Shown here one piece after another: positions 44,713 to 54,247 of a stretch of 64,000 nt of DNA. Source of the DNA: Craterilacuibacter sinensis (GTDB lineage: Bacteria > Pseudomonadota > Gammaproteobacteria > Burkholderiales > Chromobacteriaceae); the NCBI RefSeq assembly GCF_009831765.1, contig NZ_WSSB01000002.1:214064-278063 (forward strand). Direction: 5' to 3'. Each line of letters starts with the position of its first letter. Positions within the stretch are counted from its first letter, which is position 1. The position numbers and the translations under genes were made by a program. The notes beneath the pieces are model-generated. The model saw only the letters and a program-made list of their open reading frames with translations. It was not told the origin of the DNA and did not search any database.

Positions 44713-46881
44713 ATGGCTTATCACGGCTCATCTTCTTCCAGCGATAGTGGCGGCTTTAGCCAGCAGGCTATTCACCTCGATCCTCTTCTTGACTGCCTGT
44801 TTTCCCTGGCACGCGGCTTTGGCCTGAATGCGACGCGCGAGTCGCTGCTGGCTGGCATTCCGCTGGCCGATAACCGTTTGTCGCCCTCGATGTTTGCCCG
44901 TTCGGCGCGGCGCATAGGCCTGGCTGCACGGGTGGTGCGCCAGCCGCTGGCCAGCCTGCGTAGCGAACTGTTGCCCGCGGTGTTGTTGCTGGAAAACAAC
45001 GATGCCTGCATTTTGCGTAGTGTCGATGGTGAAAGGGTGGCCATCAGCTATGCCGAGTTGCCGGATGCGGTGGTCGAGCTGTCGCTGGCCGAGCTGGAGG
45101 CGCGTTATGCCGGCATCGGCATTTTGGTGAAGCCGCGTTTCCAGTACGAGAAGCGTACCCCCGAGCTTACGCAGATCCGCTCTCGCCACTGGTTCTGGCA
45201 GACGGTATTCGCCAGCTGGCCCTTGTATCGCGACGCCTTGATGGCGGCCTTCCTGATCAATGTGTTTGCGCTGGTCTTCCCGCTGATTTCGATGAATGTG
45301 TACGACCGCGTGGTGCCGAATATGGCGACCGACACCTTATGGGTGCTGGCCATCGGCGGCGCGCTGGTGCTGATTTTCGATTTTCTGCTCAAGCTGTCGC
45401 GCGGCTATCTGGTCGATCTGGCCAGCAAGCGCGTCGATGTCACCTTGTCGGCGCTGATTATGGAGCGGGTGCTGGGCATTCGCATGGAGGCGCGCCCGGC
45501 ATCGGTCGGCGCCTTTGCCGCCAACCTCAGAGCTTTCGAGACCATACGCGATTTTATCGCCTCGGCCTCCATCACCGCGCTGATCGATCTGCCGTTTTTG
45601 CTGGTCTTCATTCTGGTGATTATGTGGATCTCGCCGATGATGGCGATTCCGGTGGTGCTGGGCACCGTGGCCATGCTGCTGTTTACCCTGCTGGTGCAGG
45701 GCAAGATGCAGGAAATGGCAGAAACCACCTTGCGTGCGGCCTCGCAGCGCAACGCGCATCTGGTGGAAAGCCTGTCCAATCTGGAGACGGTCAAGGTACT
45801 GGCGGCCGAGGGCGAACTGCAAGGACGCTGGGAGCAATCGACCCTGTTTCTGGCGCAGGTCGGCTCGCGTCTCAAGCTGCTGGCCTCGTCTACGCAGAAC
45901 TTTGCCGGTCTGATCCAGCAGCTGGTTTCGGTCGGCATGCTGGTGATGGGGGTGTACCAGATTATGGCCGGCAGCGTATCCATGGGCGGCGTGATCGCGG
46001 CGGTGATGCTGTCCGGCCGTGCCATGGCCCCGCTGGGGCAGGTGGTGGGGCTGATGACGCAATACCACAATGCCAAGACGTCGCTGGCTTCGCTCGATGG
46101 CTTTATGAAAATGCCGGTCGAGCGCGAGAAGGATGCCAGCTTCTTCCATCGCACCCACTTCAAGGGCGAAATCGAGTTCAAGAACGTCAGCTTCAGCTAC
46201 CCGGCCAACCCGATGGTGGCGTTGCGGGATGTCTCGTTCAGTATCCGCGAGGGCGAGCGGGTGGCCATCATCGGCCGCGTCGGCTCCGGCAAGAGCACCC
46301 TGCAAAAGCTGATTCTGGGGCTGTTCCAGCCGGGCGAAGGCGCCATTCGCGTCGACGGCATCGATATCAAGCAGATAGACCCGGCCGAGTTGCGGCGCAA
46401 TATCGGCTATGTGCCGCAGGACGCGGTGCTGTTCTACGGCAGCATGCGCCAGAATATCGCCATGGGCTCACCGCATGCCTACGATGCCAGCGTCGCTGCT
46501 GCCGCCGAGCAGGCCGGGCTGACCGGCTTCATCAACAGCCACCCGCAGGGCTTCGACATGCTGATCGGCGAGCGCGGCGAATCGCTGTCCGGCGGGCAGA
46601 GAAAATCGGTCGCCATTGCGCGGGCGCTATTGAATGCCCCGCCCATCCTGCTGCTGGATGAGCCGACCAGCAATATGGATCACACCTCGGAGTCGCAGAT
46701 ACGCGCAACCCTGAAGAGCATTTTGCCGGGCAAGACGCTGATTCTGGTCACCCACAATAACAGCCTGCTGGATCTGGTCGATCGCCTGATCGTGATCGAC
46801 CAAGGGCGCATCGTGGCCGATGGCCCCAAGGCGCAGGTGGTGGAAGCCTTGCAGCAGGGTCAAGTCGGGAGGGCCGCGTAA
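44713..46881 (+). CDS. lapB: Type I secretion ABC transporter, LapB-like
   Basis: Inner-membrane ATPase that exports the RTX adhesin encoded downstream. The 722-residue protein has an N-terminal C39-like domain lacking the catalytic cysteine (about 1-135), six membrane segments (about 150-430), and an ATPase domain with GRVGSGKST, signature LSGGQRKSVAIARAL and Walker B ILLLDEPTSNMD. A degenerate C39 domain is usual for RTX exporters. It overlaps the fusion-protein gene by one base (TAATG). The outer-membrane TolC/LapE partner is not in the window. Confidence 0.93.
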   Translation: MAYHGSSSSSDSGGFSQQAIHLDPLLDCLFSLARGFGLNATRESLLAGIPLADNRLSPSMFARSARRIGLAARVVRQPLASLRSELLPAVLLLENNDACILRSVDGERVAISYAELPDAVVELSLAELEARYAGIGILVKPRFQYEKRTPELTQIRSRHWFWQTVFASWPLYRDALMAAFLINVFALVFPLISMNVYDRVVPNMATDTLWVLAIGGALVLIFDFLLKLSRGYLVDLASKRVDVTLSALIMERVLGIRMEARPASVGAFAANLRAFETIRDFIASASITALIDLPFLLVFILVIMWISPMMAIPVVLGTVAMLLFTLLVQGKMQEMAETTLRAASQRNAHLVESLSNLETVKVLAAEGELQGRWEQSTLFLAQVGSRLKLLASSTQNFAGLIQQLVSVGMLVMGVYQIMAGSVSMGGVIAAVMLSGRAMAPLGQVVGLMTQYHNAKTSLASLDGFMKMPVEREKDASFFHRTHFKGEIEFKNVSFSYPANPMVALRDVSFSIREGERVAIIGRVGSGKSTLQKLILGLFQPGEGAIRVDGIDIKQIDPAELRRNIGYVPQDAVLFYGSMRQNIAMGSPHAYDASVAAAAEQAGLTGFINSHPQGFDMLIGERGESLSGGQRKSVAIARALLNAPPILLLDEPTSNMDHTSESQIRATLKSILPGKTLILVTHNNSLLDLVDRLIVIDQGRIVADGPKAQVVEALQQGQVGRAA

Positions 46882-48284
46882 TGGACTGGAAAACACGTTT
46901 CAAAGTCTGGAGCGAACGCGGGCAGACTAAGACCGCGCCTTACTGGGACAGGCTGATGGACTGGGCGGCGGCCAAGGATATCGCCGACCGCAACGATTTT
47001 GCCGCCGATGCCGACTGGGCCATTCTCGAGCAGCAACCACAGCGTCCGCGCCTGTTTATCTGGCTGATGGCCGCGGTGTTTGTGGTCGCCATTCTGTGGG
47101 CCGCATTGTCCAAGGTGGACGAAGTCTCGCGCGGGGAGGGCAAGGTGGTGGCCTCGGGCCAGAACCAGCACCTGCAGAGCCTGGATGGCGGCGTGGTGTC
47201 GGCGATTATGGTGAAAGAAGGCCAGATCGTGAACAAGGGCGACTTGCTGCTCAAGGTCGACAACACCCGCTTCGTGTCTTCGCTCAGGGAAAACCAGGCG
47301 CAATACCTGTCGCAGCTGGCCAAGTCGGCGCGGCTCAAGGCCATTGCCTCCGGTCAGCCTTTTGTGATGCCGGACGAAGTGAGCCAGCGCGCCCCCGATA
47401 TCGCGCGTCAGGAGCTGGAACTTTACAACTCGCGCCGGATGGAGCTGGATGCCAATGTGTCGATTGCACGCCAGCAACTGGCACAGCGCACCCAGGAGCT
47501 GAACGAGGCGCGTGCGCGGCGCGAGCAGGCGGCACAGGGCTTCGAGCTGACCAACCGCGAGCTGAGCGTTACCCGGCCGCTCAAGGCGACCGGGGCAGTA
47601 TCCGATGTCGACCTTTTGCGTCTGGAGCGCGATGTGTCGCGCTATCGTGGCGAGCGCGATATGGCCGGTGCGCAGATTCCGCGCATTCAGGCGGCGATCA
47701 GCGAGGCGCAGCGCAAGATACAGGAAGTGGAGCTGGCGTTCCGCAACCAGGCCAGCATCGAACTATCGGAAACCATGGGCAAGATGGGCAGCCTGTCCGA
47801 AGGCAGTGTCGGGCTGGAAGACAAGGTCAAACTGTCTGAAATCCGCAGCCCGGTGCATGGCGAGGTCAAGCGCCTGTATACCAATACCGTGGGCGGCGTG
47901 GTGCAGCCGGGTAAGGACATCGTCGAAATCGTGCCGCTGAATGAATCGCTGCTGCTGGAGACGCGCATCACGCCGCGCGATATCGCTTTCCTGCGGCCCG
48001 GTCAGCGCGCCGTGGTGCGCTACACCGCCTACGACTTCACCATCTATGGCGGCATGGAAGGCGTACTCGAAGGCATCGGTGCCGACACCATTACCGATGA
48101 AAAAGGCAATGCCTTCTATATCGTCAAGGTGCGCACCAAGGGCTCGCGTCTGGGCGAGGCCAAGCTGCCGATTATTCCGGGCATGGTGGCGCAGGTCGAC
48201 ATCATGACCGGCAAGAAATCCATCCTGTCCTATATGCTCAAGCCGGTGCTGCGCGCCAAGGCCGAAGCATTAAGCGAGCGCTAA
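46881..48284 (+). CDS. lapC: Type I secretion membrane fusion protein, LapC/HlyD-like
   Basis: Periplasmic adaptor joining the ABC transporter to an outer-membrane channel. The 467-residue protein has a cytoplasmic N-terminus, one membrane segment (LFIWLMAAVFVVAILWAALS), a lipoyl half (EVSRGEGKVVASGQNQHLQS), a long coiled coil rich in R/E/Q (about 130-280), a second lipoyl half, and the HlyD signature RPGQRAVVRYTAYDFTIYGG. LapC-like rather than HlyD proper by context with the adhesin. Confidence 0.93.
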   Translation: MDWKTRFKVWSERGQTKTAPYWDRLMDWAAAKDIADRNDFAADADWAILEQQPQRPRLFIWLMAAVFVVAILWAALSKVDEVSRGEGKVVASGQNQHLQSLDGGVVSAIMVKEGQIVNKGDLLLKVDNTRFVSSLRENQAQYLSQLAKSARLKAIASGQPFVMPDEVSQRAPDIARQELELYNSRRMELDANVSIARQQLAQRTQELNEARARREQAAQGFELTNRELSVTRPLKATGAVSDVDLLRLERDVSRYRGERDMAGAQIPRIQAAISEAQRKIQEVELAFRNQASIELSETMGKMGSLSEGSVGLEDKVKLSEIRSPVHGEVKRLYTNTVGGVVQPGKDIVEIVPLNESLLLETRITPRDIAFLRPGQRAVVRYTAYDFTIYGGMEGVLEGIGADTITDEKGNAFYIVKVRTKGSRLGEAKLPIIPGMVAQVDIMTGKKSILSYMLKPVLRAKAEALSER

Positions 48285-48287
48285 ACC

Positions 48288-48881
48288 ATGACCATCCTGC
48301 TGCTGACATTAAGTGAAGCGCTGGCCGATAGCTGGCGCACGGCACTGGGGCGCGAACGCTGCTGGCGCGTTACCGACGCGGCCACGCTGGCAGGTACGCT
48401 GCAAGGCGAACAGCTGGTGCTGGTCGATCTGGCACTGCCCGGTATTGAGGCGGCGAACTGGCCTGCCTTGTGTCGTCAGGGCCGCGTGATTGCCATGAGC
48501 TCCGACCCGGACAGCCGCGAAGGCCTGCGCTGGCTGCAACAGGGCGCGGCCGGTTATGCCCATGCCTATTCCACCGCCGATTTGCTGCAGCAGATTGTCA
48601 GCACGGTCGAGACCGGCTCCAGCTGGGTCGGGCGTGATCTGCTGGCGCTATTGTGTGGCCAGTTGGGCAGCAAGTTGCCGGACTCGGGGCTGGAAGCCTG
48701 GCGCGAGCGGGTGACGGCGCGCGAAGCCGAAGTCATCACCGCCCTCAAGCGCGGCATGGCCAACAAGGACATCGCGCGCGAACTCGATATCGCCGAACGC
48801 ACGGTTAAGGCCCACCTCAGCAGCCTGTTCCATAAATTCGGCGTCGACGACCGCCTGCAACTGCTGCTCAAGCTGGCCTGA
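48288..48881 (+). CDS. LuxR/NarL-type regulator with degenerate receiver domain
   Basis: 197-residue probable DNA-binding protein in the secretion operon. The C-terminal half is a standard LuxR HTH: TAREAEVITALKRGMANKDI, then AERTVKAHLSSLFHKFGV. The N-terminal half resembles a receiver with the phosphorylatable position D47 (LVLVDLALPG) kept, but the acidic pair normally found after the first strand is replaced (ILLLTLSEAL), and the conserved lysine is missing (GAAGYAHAYS). Phosphorylation-independent control is likely. It lies four bases after lapC and before the adhesin, so the adhesin or secretion genes are plausible targets. Confidence 0.85.
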   Translation: MTILLLTLSEALADSWRTALGRERCWRVTDAATLAGTLQGEQLVLVDLALPGIEAANWPALCRQGRVIAMSSDPDSREGLRWLQQGAAGYAHAYSTADLLQQIVSTVETGSSWVGRDLLALLCGQLGSKLPDSGLEAWRERVTAREAEVITALKRGMANKDIARELDIAERTVKAHLSSLFHKFGVDDRLQLLLKLA

Positions 48882-48896
48882 ATAAGCTTGGTGCGC

Positions 48897-48949
48897 CCTG
48901 TAGGAGCGGCTTTAGCCGCGATGCCTGTAGGCGCTTCAGCCGCGATACC
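48897..48949. repeat. Two REP-type elements upstream of the adhesin gene
   Basis: Tandem copies starting CCTGTAGGAGCGGCT and CCTGTAGGCGCTTCAG, each with a GTAG head, a short GCGGCT/AGCCGC-type stem and a CCGCGAT end. This is the layout of REP elements mobilised by RAYT transposases. No RAYT gene is in the window. Confidence 0.8.
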
Positions 48950-48959
48950 TTTCTAATCT

Positions 48960-48985
48960 AATCCCGGGATCAGGAACCCGGGATT
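48960..48985 (+). terminator. Hairpin, possible terminator of the secretion operon
   Basis: Stem AATCCCGGG / CCCGGGATT with an 8-base loop, followed by a weak TTTC tail. It lies about 80 bases after the LuxR gene. Confidence 0.5.
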
Positions 48986-49068
48986 TTCAATCCCGTCCCG
49001 TTGCCCTGTCTCCGTTTAACCACACTGCCCTTCAGTACAATACCCACGCCATACGTAAGCTTATAGCC

Positions 49069-49090
49069 TGACAACATCAGCATATTGTCA
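49069..49090. promoter_or_regulatory. Inverted repeat just before the adhesin start
   Basis: TGACAA and TTGTCA separated by 10 bases end 13 bases before the adhesin ATG, next to its GGGGG ribosome site. A regulator bound here, or an RNA stem, could control adhesin expression. LuxR-type sites are often dyads of this size; the neighbouring regulator is a candidate. Confidence 0.45.
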
Positions 49091-49103
49091 CTCGGGGGTT
49101 ATC

Positions 49104-52100
49104 ATGGCGAATCAGGCACAGGGTCAGGTTGTTTCCATTCAGGGCGTGGTCAAGGCGATTGCCGCCGACGGCAGCAGCCGCCTGCTCAAGGCCGGCGACA
49201 TCATCCTCTCCGGCGAGCGCATCGAACTGGCGCAGGGCGCCGCACTGGCCTTCTCCCGCCCCGATGGCCAGCTGGTCAACCTCGATGGCGGCCGCACCGT
49301 ACTGCTGGCCGAAGAAACCCTGCTGCCCAATGCCGTCGATGCCAGCGAAGCCCGCGTCGCCCCCATCAGTGCCGAAGCCGAGCGCGTGATCGCCGCGCTG
49401 AACAATAACGAAGACCCGCTGAATGTGCTGGAAGAAACCGCCGCCGGCCTGAGCGGCGGCGGTGCCAACGATGGCGGCTTCGGCTTTGTGCGCCTGGATC
49501 GCGTGGTCGAAACCCTCAATTCGCTGAGTCTTGAATCCCGCAACATCGAAACCCGCGACATTCCGCGGATCGAAGGTACGGCCGCGAATAATGCCGAGCC
49601 TGAGGCCGTGCTGCCTCCCGATACGACTGCGCCGACTATCAGCGTCATCGCGCCGGACAACACGAACGACAGTACGCCGACCATCAGCGGCAAGACCGAC
49701 GCAGCGCTAGGCAGCACCGTCACCCTCGTGGTCACCGATGCCAAGGGCAATCAGCAGACACTGACCACCACGGTGAAACCGGACGGTAGCTACAGCGTGG
49801 ACGTAAAAGACCCGCTAGCCGAAGGCGGCTACAAGGCCGAGGCCAGCGTGACCGATCCGGCGGGCAACAAGGGTCAGGCGAGCGATGATGGCAGCGTTGA
49901 CGTGACCGCGCCGACGATCTCCGTCGACGCGCCGGACAACACCAAGGACACCACGCCGACCATCAGCGGCAAGAGCGACGCGGCACCGGGCAGCACCGTC
50001 ACCCTCGTGGTGACCGACGCCAAGGGCAATCAGCAGACGCTGACCACCACTGTGAAGCCTGACGGCAGTTACAGCGTGGACGTGACGAAGCCACTGGCGG
50101 AAGGCGGTTACAAGGCCGAGGCCAGCGTGACCGACCCGGCTGGCAATAAAGGCAACGCACAGGACAATGGCAGTGTCGATGTGACCGCACCGAAGATCTC
50201 CGTGGAGATCGTCAACGACGGTAATAACGATGGCTGGTTGAATGCCACCGAGGCGGGTAATGGTCAGGCACAGGTGGAAGTGCGTGTGGATCATGACTCG
50301 CTGCGGGCTGGCGGCCAGGTGACCCTGACCATAGACCGCGGTGGTAATCCCGAAACACGCGTGGTTACCGTTAAGTTCGTCGATGGAGCACTGCAGTTTG
50401 CCGACGCACAGGGTCAGCCACTGACGGGATACACCTACGACAAGGGTGTGATCCGCTTCAATGAGGGTATTTTGGCTGAAGGTGAGCGGCTCAAGGTCGA
50501 TGCGGTGCAGACCGATGTAGCGGGCAATCAGGGTGTGGGTAGCGATAGTGCCAAACTAGGAGCTTTTGGAACGACTGATAGTGGAGCAGTAACCGAAGAT
50601 GCAGCGATTCCGACGCTGAGCGATTCCGGACAACTGAAGGTCGCTACCGAAGTGGCGTTCAAGGCAGGTGCCGGTGTGGCGCAGGGCGAGGTGCTGGGCA
50701 GCCTCACTATCGCCACCGACGGCAGTTGGACCTACAACGTCGACAACAGCAAGGTGCAGTATCTGGGCACGGGCGAGACCCGTACCGAACGCTTCATAGT
50801 GCAGAGCAAGGACGGCACCGAGCATACGGTGACCATCACTATCAACGGCAGCAACGACGGCGCGACGGTTGGCCAGGGCAAGGACGACGTGGGCAGCGGC
50901 ATCGTGAAGGAAGACACGGCCGAGCAGACCATCGCCAGCGGCAAGCTGACGGTGACCGACGCCGACAACGGTGAAGCGGTGCTGGTCGCGAAGGAAGTGA
51001 GCAACGACTACGGCACGTTCAAGGTGAACGCGGACGGGACGTGGAGCTTCACGCTGGACAACAGCAAGCCGGCGGTGCAGGCGCTGACCGATGGACAGAA
51101 GGTTGAGCTGAGCTTCGACGTGGTCTCGAAAGACGGCACCGGCAAGGCGACGGTGAAAGTCGACGTGCTGGGCAGCAACGAAGCCCCCACCACCTCCGGC
51201 GGTTACGCTGCGGGTAGTGAAGATGTGGCGCTTGTGTTGCAGTGGAGCCAGTTCAATGCGGCGGATGTCGATGCAGGCTCGTCGTTGTCGATCAAGATCA
51301 CCTCGCTGCCAGGCGATGGCGCGTTGCAGTACAAGGATGCCAGCGGTAACTGGCAGGCGGTGGTGAAGGATCAGGAGTTCAGCAAGGCCGACATCGACGC
51401 CGGCAAGCTGCAGTTCAAGCCTGACCTGCACGAGTCCAGCACGACGGCGGGCAATGGCAGCGGCAGCAGTGTCGGCAACAAGGCGGGTGACTACGCGTCT
51501 TTCAACTATCAGGTCAGCGATGGTACGAATCTGAGCACGACCGGGAAGTTTGTGGTGGACATCGTGGCGGATGCCGATGCACCGACCCTGAGCATCAGCC
51601 CGGTACCGACAGCTGTGCCGACTGGTTTGAAGAAGGAGGTCTGGACCAACACGGTGATCAATGATGGTACGAACACAGGCTCGGGCGTCAGCCCGGACAA
51701 GCTGGAGAAAGCCATTGAAGGTGCCAGCGGTACGGCAACCGTGTCGACCATCACCAATGTTACGCAGGACACGGTGGTGGTGAATACGGCTACCCGCGTG
51801 ACTGGCCTGGTATATCTGGAAGCCGGTAAGACTTACGCTTTCAGCGGCGTGGCTGATGATAGCTTCCGTCTGGAAGTGGGCGGTGTTACCGTGGCCGATG
51901 CCAACTGGGGCAGCAATAGCGGTAACTATTCGGGCCGCTTTGAGCCGACGGCCAGCGGTTACTACACCCTGACCATGTTCCATCATAACGAATCCGGCCC
52001 GGGCAGTTTTGATGTGAATGTCAGCATCAATGGTACTGTGCCACAGGATCTGAGCTCCGGAACCCTGAAGTTATACACTGCAACGACCGATATTACCGGT

Positions 52101-54179
52101 GCCGGTGTGAACCTGTCGCCACTTGTGCCCAATGCCAGTGGTGAGGGTGGCTACTACACAGAAGTGCAGCTGAACCGCGGCAACGAGGATACCTGGATTC
52201 CGCTTTCCCGCATTACCAGTGGCCTGGTCGATACCGACGATTCGGAAACCTTGTCGCTGTCGATCTCCGGGTTGCCGAAGGGCGCGCAACTGAGCGACGG
52301 CGTGCGTACGGTCACGGCCGGCGAGAACGGTGTCGTCAGCCTGGATGGCTTGAACCTGTCTAACTTGCAGTTCAAGGGACCGCAGGACTGGAACGGCAGC
52401 GTCAAGCTGACAGTGACCGCGACGGCGACCGAGTCGTCGAATGGCGACAAGGAGAGCACCAGCCAGGACCTGACCGTGACGGTGCTACCGGGTAACGACG
52501 CGCCGGTGGCGCAGAATGCCAGCCATAGCCTGCTGGAGCAGGAGACTGTCAGCGGCAAGGTTGTCGCTAGCGATATTGATGGTGATAGCCTGACATTCAG
52601 CGTTAACAAAGGCGCGGCGAACGGGGTGGTGAGTGTCGATGCAAACGGCAACTACAGCTATACCCCAAGCAAGGGGTATACCGGGACGGATAGTTTTGTC
52701 GTGAATGTCAGCGATGGCAAGGGCGGGGTGACGACTTCGACGATTACGCTGGATGTGAAACCGGTTGACCTGCATGTGCAGACGGGCAGCAAGAATCCGG
52801 ATGTCTTGGGAGGGACGGATGGCCAGGATGTGATGATCGGCGACATCGGCACGGTCTTGATGCAGCCGGGGCAGAATTACAATCTGGCCTTTATGATCGA
52901 TAGCTCTGGCAGTGTAAGTGGTACTGATATCGCGACCATCAAAACGCAACTGGCAACGGTGTTCAAGCAGTTGCAGGCATCTGCGCTGACCAATGGTGCC
53001 GGCAAGGTGAATGTGTTCCTGGTCGATTTCGATAAACAGGCCAATAGCAGTGTTTCGGTTGATCTGAGTTCGGCTAATGCCTTGAGCACGTTGCAGGGGG
53101 TGATTGACTCGTTGGCGAGTGGTGGCGGTACCAACTACGAGGCGGTGTTCAAGGCTACGACTGATTGGTTCAATCGTGCCGATGTGAAGGCAAATAGCGG
53201 AGCGATCAATCAAACCTTCTTCATGACCGATGGCAAGCCCACCTATTCCTTAACGGGCGGGAATGGTAGTGATACTACGGATGCAATAGTAAACAGCTCG
53301 AAAAATGCATTTATTGTGCTCAATGGAGTTTCAAGCGTTGAGGCGGTCGGTGTTAATTCTGCAATTACTGCCGGTGATTTGACCTCTTATGATTCGGACG
53401 GAAAGCCGCAGGCTAATATCCCGGCAAGCAGTATTGCCAGTGCGATTCTGGGGTATGAGCTGGATGGGCCTGCTGCTGCCGATACACTCAATGGCGGGGC
53501 AGGGGATGACATCCTGTTCGGCGATCGTATCCGGCTGGATGGGATTCCTGGTGAGGGCTTTGAGGCGCTGAAGGCCTATGTCGCCAGTAAGTCGGGTGGA
53601 AGCGTTCCGACCGACGCCGATGTGTACCGCTATGTATTGAGCCACGCTTCCGAGTTTGACCGTTCGTTCAGCAGTGATGGTAACGATACCTTGAATGGGG
53701 GTGATGGGCGCGATCTGTTGTTTGGTCAGGGGGGGAACGATAGCCTGAACGGTGGTACCGGTAACGACGTGCTGTTCGGCGGTGCGGGCGACGACAGGCT
53801 GACCGGCGGTCTGGGGGTGGATACTTTCAAATGGACGCTGGGCGACCAGGGGGGAGCGAATGCGCCGGCACGCGATGTGGTGACCGACTTCGGCAAGAAC
53901 GGCGAGAAGGACGTGCTCGACCTGCGTGACCTGCTGCAAGGCGAGAGCCATGCCGGCAGCAATGTGGGTAACCTGACGGACTACTTGCACTTCAGCAAGG
54001 TGGGCAGCGACACGCTGGTCGAAGTCAGCCACACGGGCCTGTTCAAGGACGGCTACCAGGCCAGCGACGTGACGCAGCAGATCGTGCTGCAAGGCACCGA
54101 TCTGACTTCGGGCAGCACGCTCAGCGACACGCAGATCCTGCAAAACCTGCTGAACGACGGCAAGCTGCAGGTGGATTAA
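49104..54179 (+). CDS. LapA-like RTX adhesin secreted by the type I system
   Basis: Surface adhesin of 1691 residues, short for the LapA family. Order of parts: an N-terminal retention module (about 1-110), a LapG-type cleavage site T112-A113-A114-G115, two nearly identical Ig-like repeats of about 93 residues (about 173-360), more bacterial Ig/VCBS-type domains (about 360-830), a PA14-like beta domain (VYLEAGKTYAFSGVADDSFR), a cadherin-like domain (NDAPVAQNASHSLLEQETVS), a von Willebrand A domain with MIDAS DSSGS (near 1264), RTX nonapeptides (DTLNGGAGDDILFG and DGNDTLNGGDGRDLLFGQGG, about 1460-1575) and a C-terminal T1SS signal. The TAAG site implies LapD/LapG control by c-di-GMP; those genes are not here. 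Part of the VWA region (53200-53450) is visibly more AT-rich than the rest. Confidence 0.93.
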   Translation: MANQAQGQVVSIQGVVKAIAADGSSRLLKAGDIILSGERIELAQGAALAFSRPDGQLVNLDGGRTVLLAEETLLPNAVDASEARVAPISAEAERVIAALNNNEDPLNVLEETAAGLSGGGANDGGFGFVRLDRVVETLNSLSLESRNIETRDIPRIEGTAANNAEPEAVLPPDTTAPTISVIAPDNTNDSTPTISGKTDAALGSTVTLVVTDAKGNQQTLTTTVKPDGSYSVDVKDPLAEGGYKAEASVTDPAGNKGQASDDGSVDVTAPTISVDAPDNTKDTTPTISGKSDAAPGSTVTLVVTDAKGNQQTLTTTVKPDGSYSVDVTKPLAEGGYKAEASVTDPAGNKGNAQDNGSVDVTAPKISVEIVNDGNNDGWLNATEAGNGQAQVEVRVDHDSLRAGGQVTLTIDRGGNPETRVVTVKFVDGALQFADAQGQPLTGYTYDKGVIRFNEGILAEGERLKVDAVQTDVAGNQGVGSDSAKLGAFGTTDSGAVTEDAAIPTLSDSGQLKVATEVAFKAGAGVAQGEVLGSLTIATDGSWTYNVDNSKVQYLGTGETRTERFIVQSKDGTEHTVTITINGSNDGATVGQGKDDVGSGIVKEDTAEQTIASGKLTVTDADNGEAVLVAKEVSNDYGTFKVNADGTWSFTLDNSKPAVQALTDGQKVELSFDVVSKDGTGKATVKVDVLGSNEAPTTSGGYAAGSEDVALVLQWSQFNAADVDAGSSLSIKITSLPGDGALQYKDASGNWQAVVKDQEFSKADIDAGKLQFKPDLHESSTTAGNGSGSSVGNKAGDYASFNYQVSDGTNLSTTGKFVVDIVADADAPTLSISPVPTAVPTGLKKEVWTNTVINDGTNTGSGVSPDKLEKAIEGASGTATVSTITNVTQDTVVVNTATRVTGLVYLEAGKTYAFSGVADDSFRLEVGGVTVADANWGSNSGNYSGRFEPTASGYYTLTMFHHNESGPGSFDVNVSINGTVPQDLSSGTLKLYTATTDITGAGVNLSPLVPNASGEGGYYTEVQLNRGNEDTWIPLSRITSGLVDTDDSETLSLSISGLPKGAQLSDGVRTVTAGENGVVSLDGLNLSNLQFKGPQDWNGSVKLTVTATATESSNGDKESTSQDLTVTVLPGNDAPVAQNASHSLLEQETVSGKVVASDIDGDSLTFSVNKGAANGVVSVDANGNYSYTPSKGYTGTDSFVVNVSDGKGGVTTSTITLDVKPVDLHVQTGSKNPDVLGGTDGQDVMIGDIGTVLMQPGQNYNLAFMIDSSGSVSGTDIATIKTQLATVFKQLQASALTNGAGKVNVFLVDFDKQANSSVSVDLSSANALSTLQGVIDSLASGGGTNYEAVFKATTDWFNRADVKANSGAINQTFFMTDGKPTYSLTGGNGSDTTDAIVNSSKNAFIVLNGVSSVEAVGVNSAITAGDLTSYDSDGKPQANIPASSIASAILGYELDGPAAADTLNGGAGDDILFGDRIRLDGIPGEGFEALKAYVASKSGGSVPTDADVYRYVLSHASEFDRSFSSDGNDTLNGGDGRDLLFGQGGNDSLNGGTGNDVLFGGAGDDRLTGGLGVDTFKWTLGDQGGANAPARDVVTDFGKNGEKDVLDLRDLLQGESHAGSNVGNLTDYLHFSKVGSDTLVEVSHTGLFKDGYQASDVTQQIVLQGTDLTSGSTLSDTQILQNLLNDGKLQVD
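49621..50180 (+). repeat. Near-identical tandem repeat of about 280 bases in the adhesin gene
   Basis: Two consecutive units encode TPTISGK, then GSTVTLVVTDAKGNQQTLTT and KPDGSYSVDV with few changes. A third, diverged start (VTAPKISVE) follows. Such repeats can expand or shrink by recombination. Confidence 0.85.
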
Positions 54180-54247
54180 GCGGGGAAGTGGCCCTGTTCC
54201 CGGTCGGGATGGGGCCGCCGTTAGCTGCGGTAAAGTCCGCTGTCTTG

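Noticed and set aside
50556..51986. 476-codon minus frame inside the adhesin gene
   Set aside because: Antisense to the Ig-like domains of the adhesin; no independent support.
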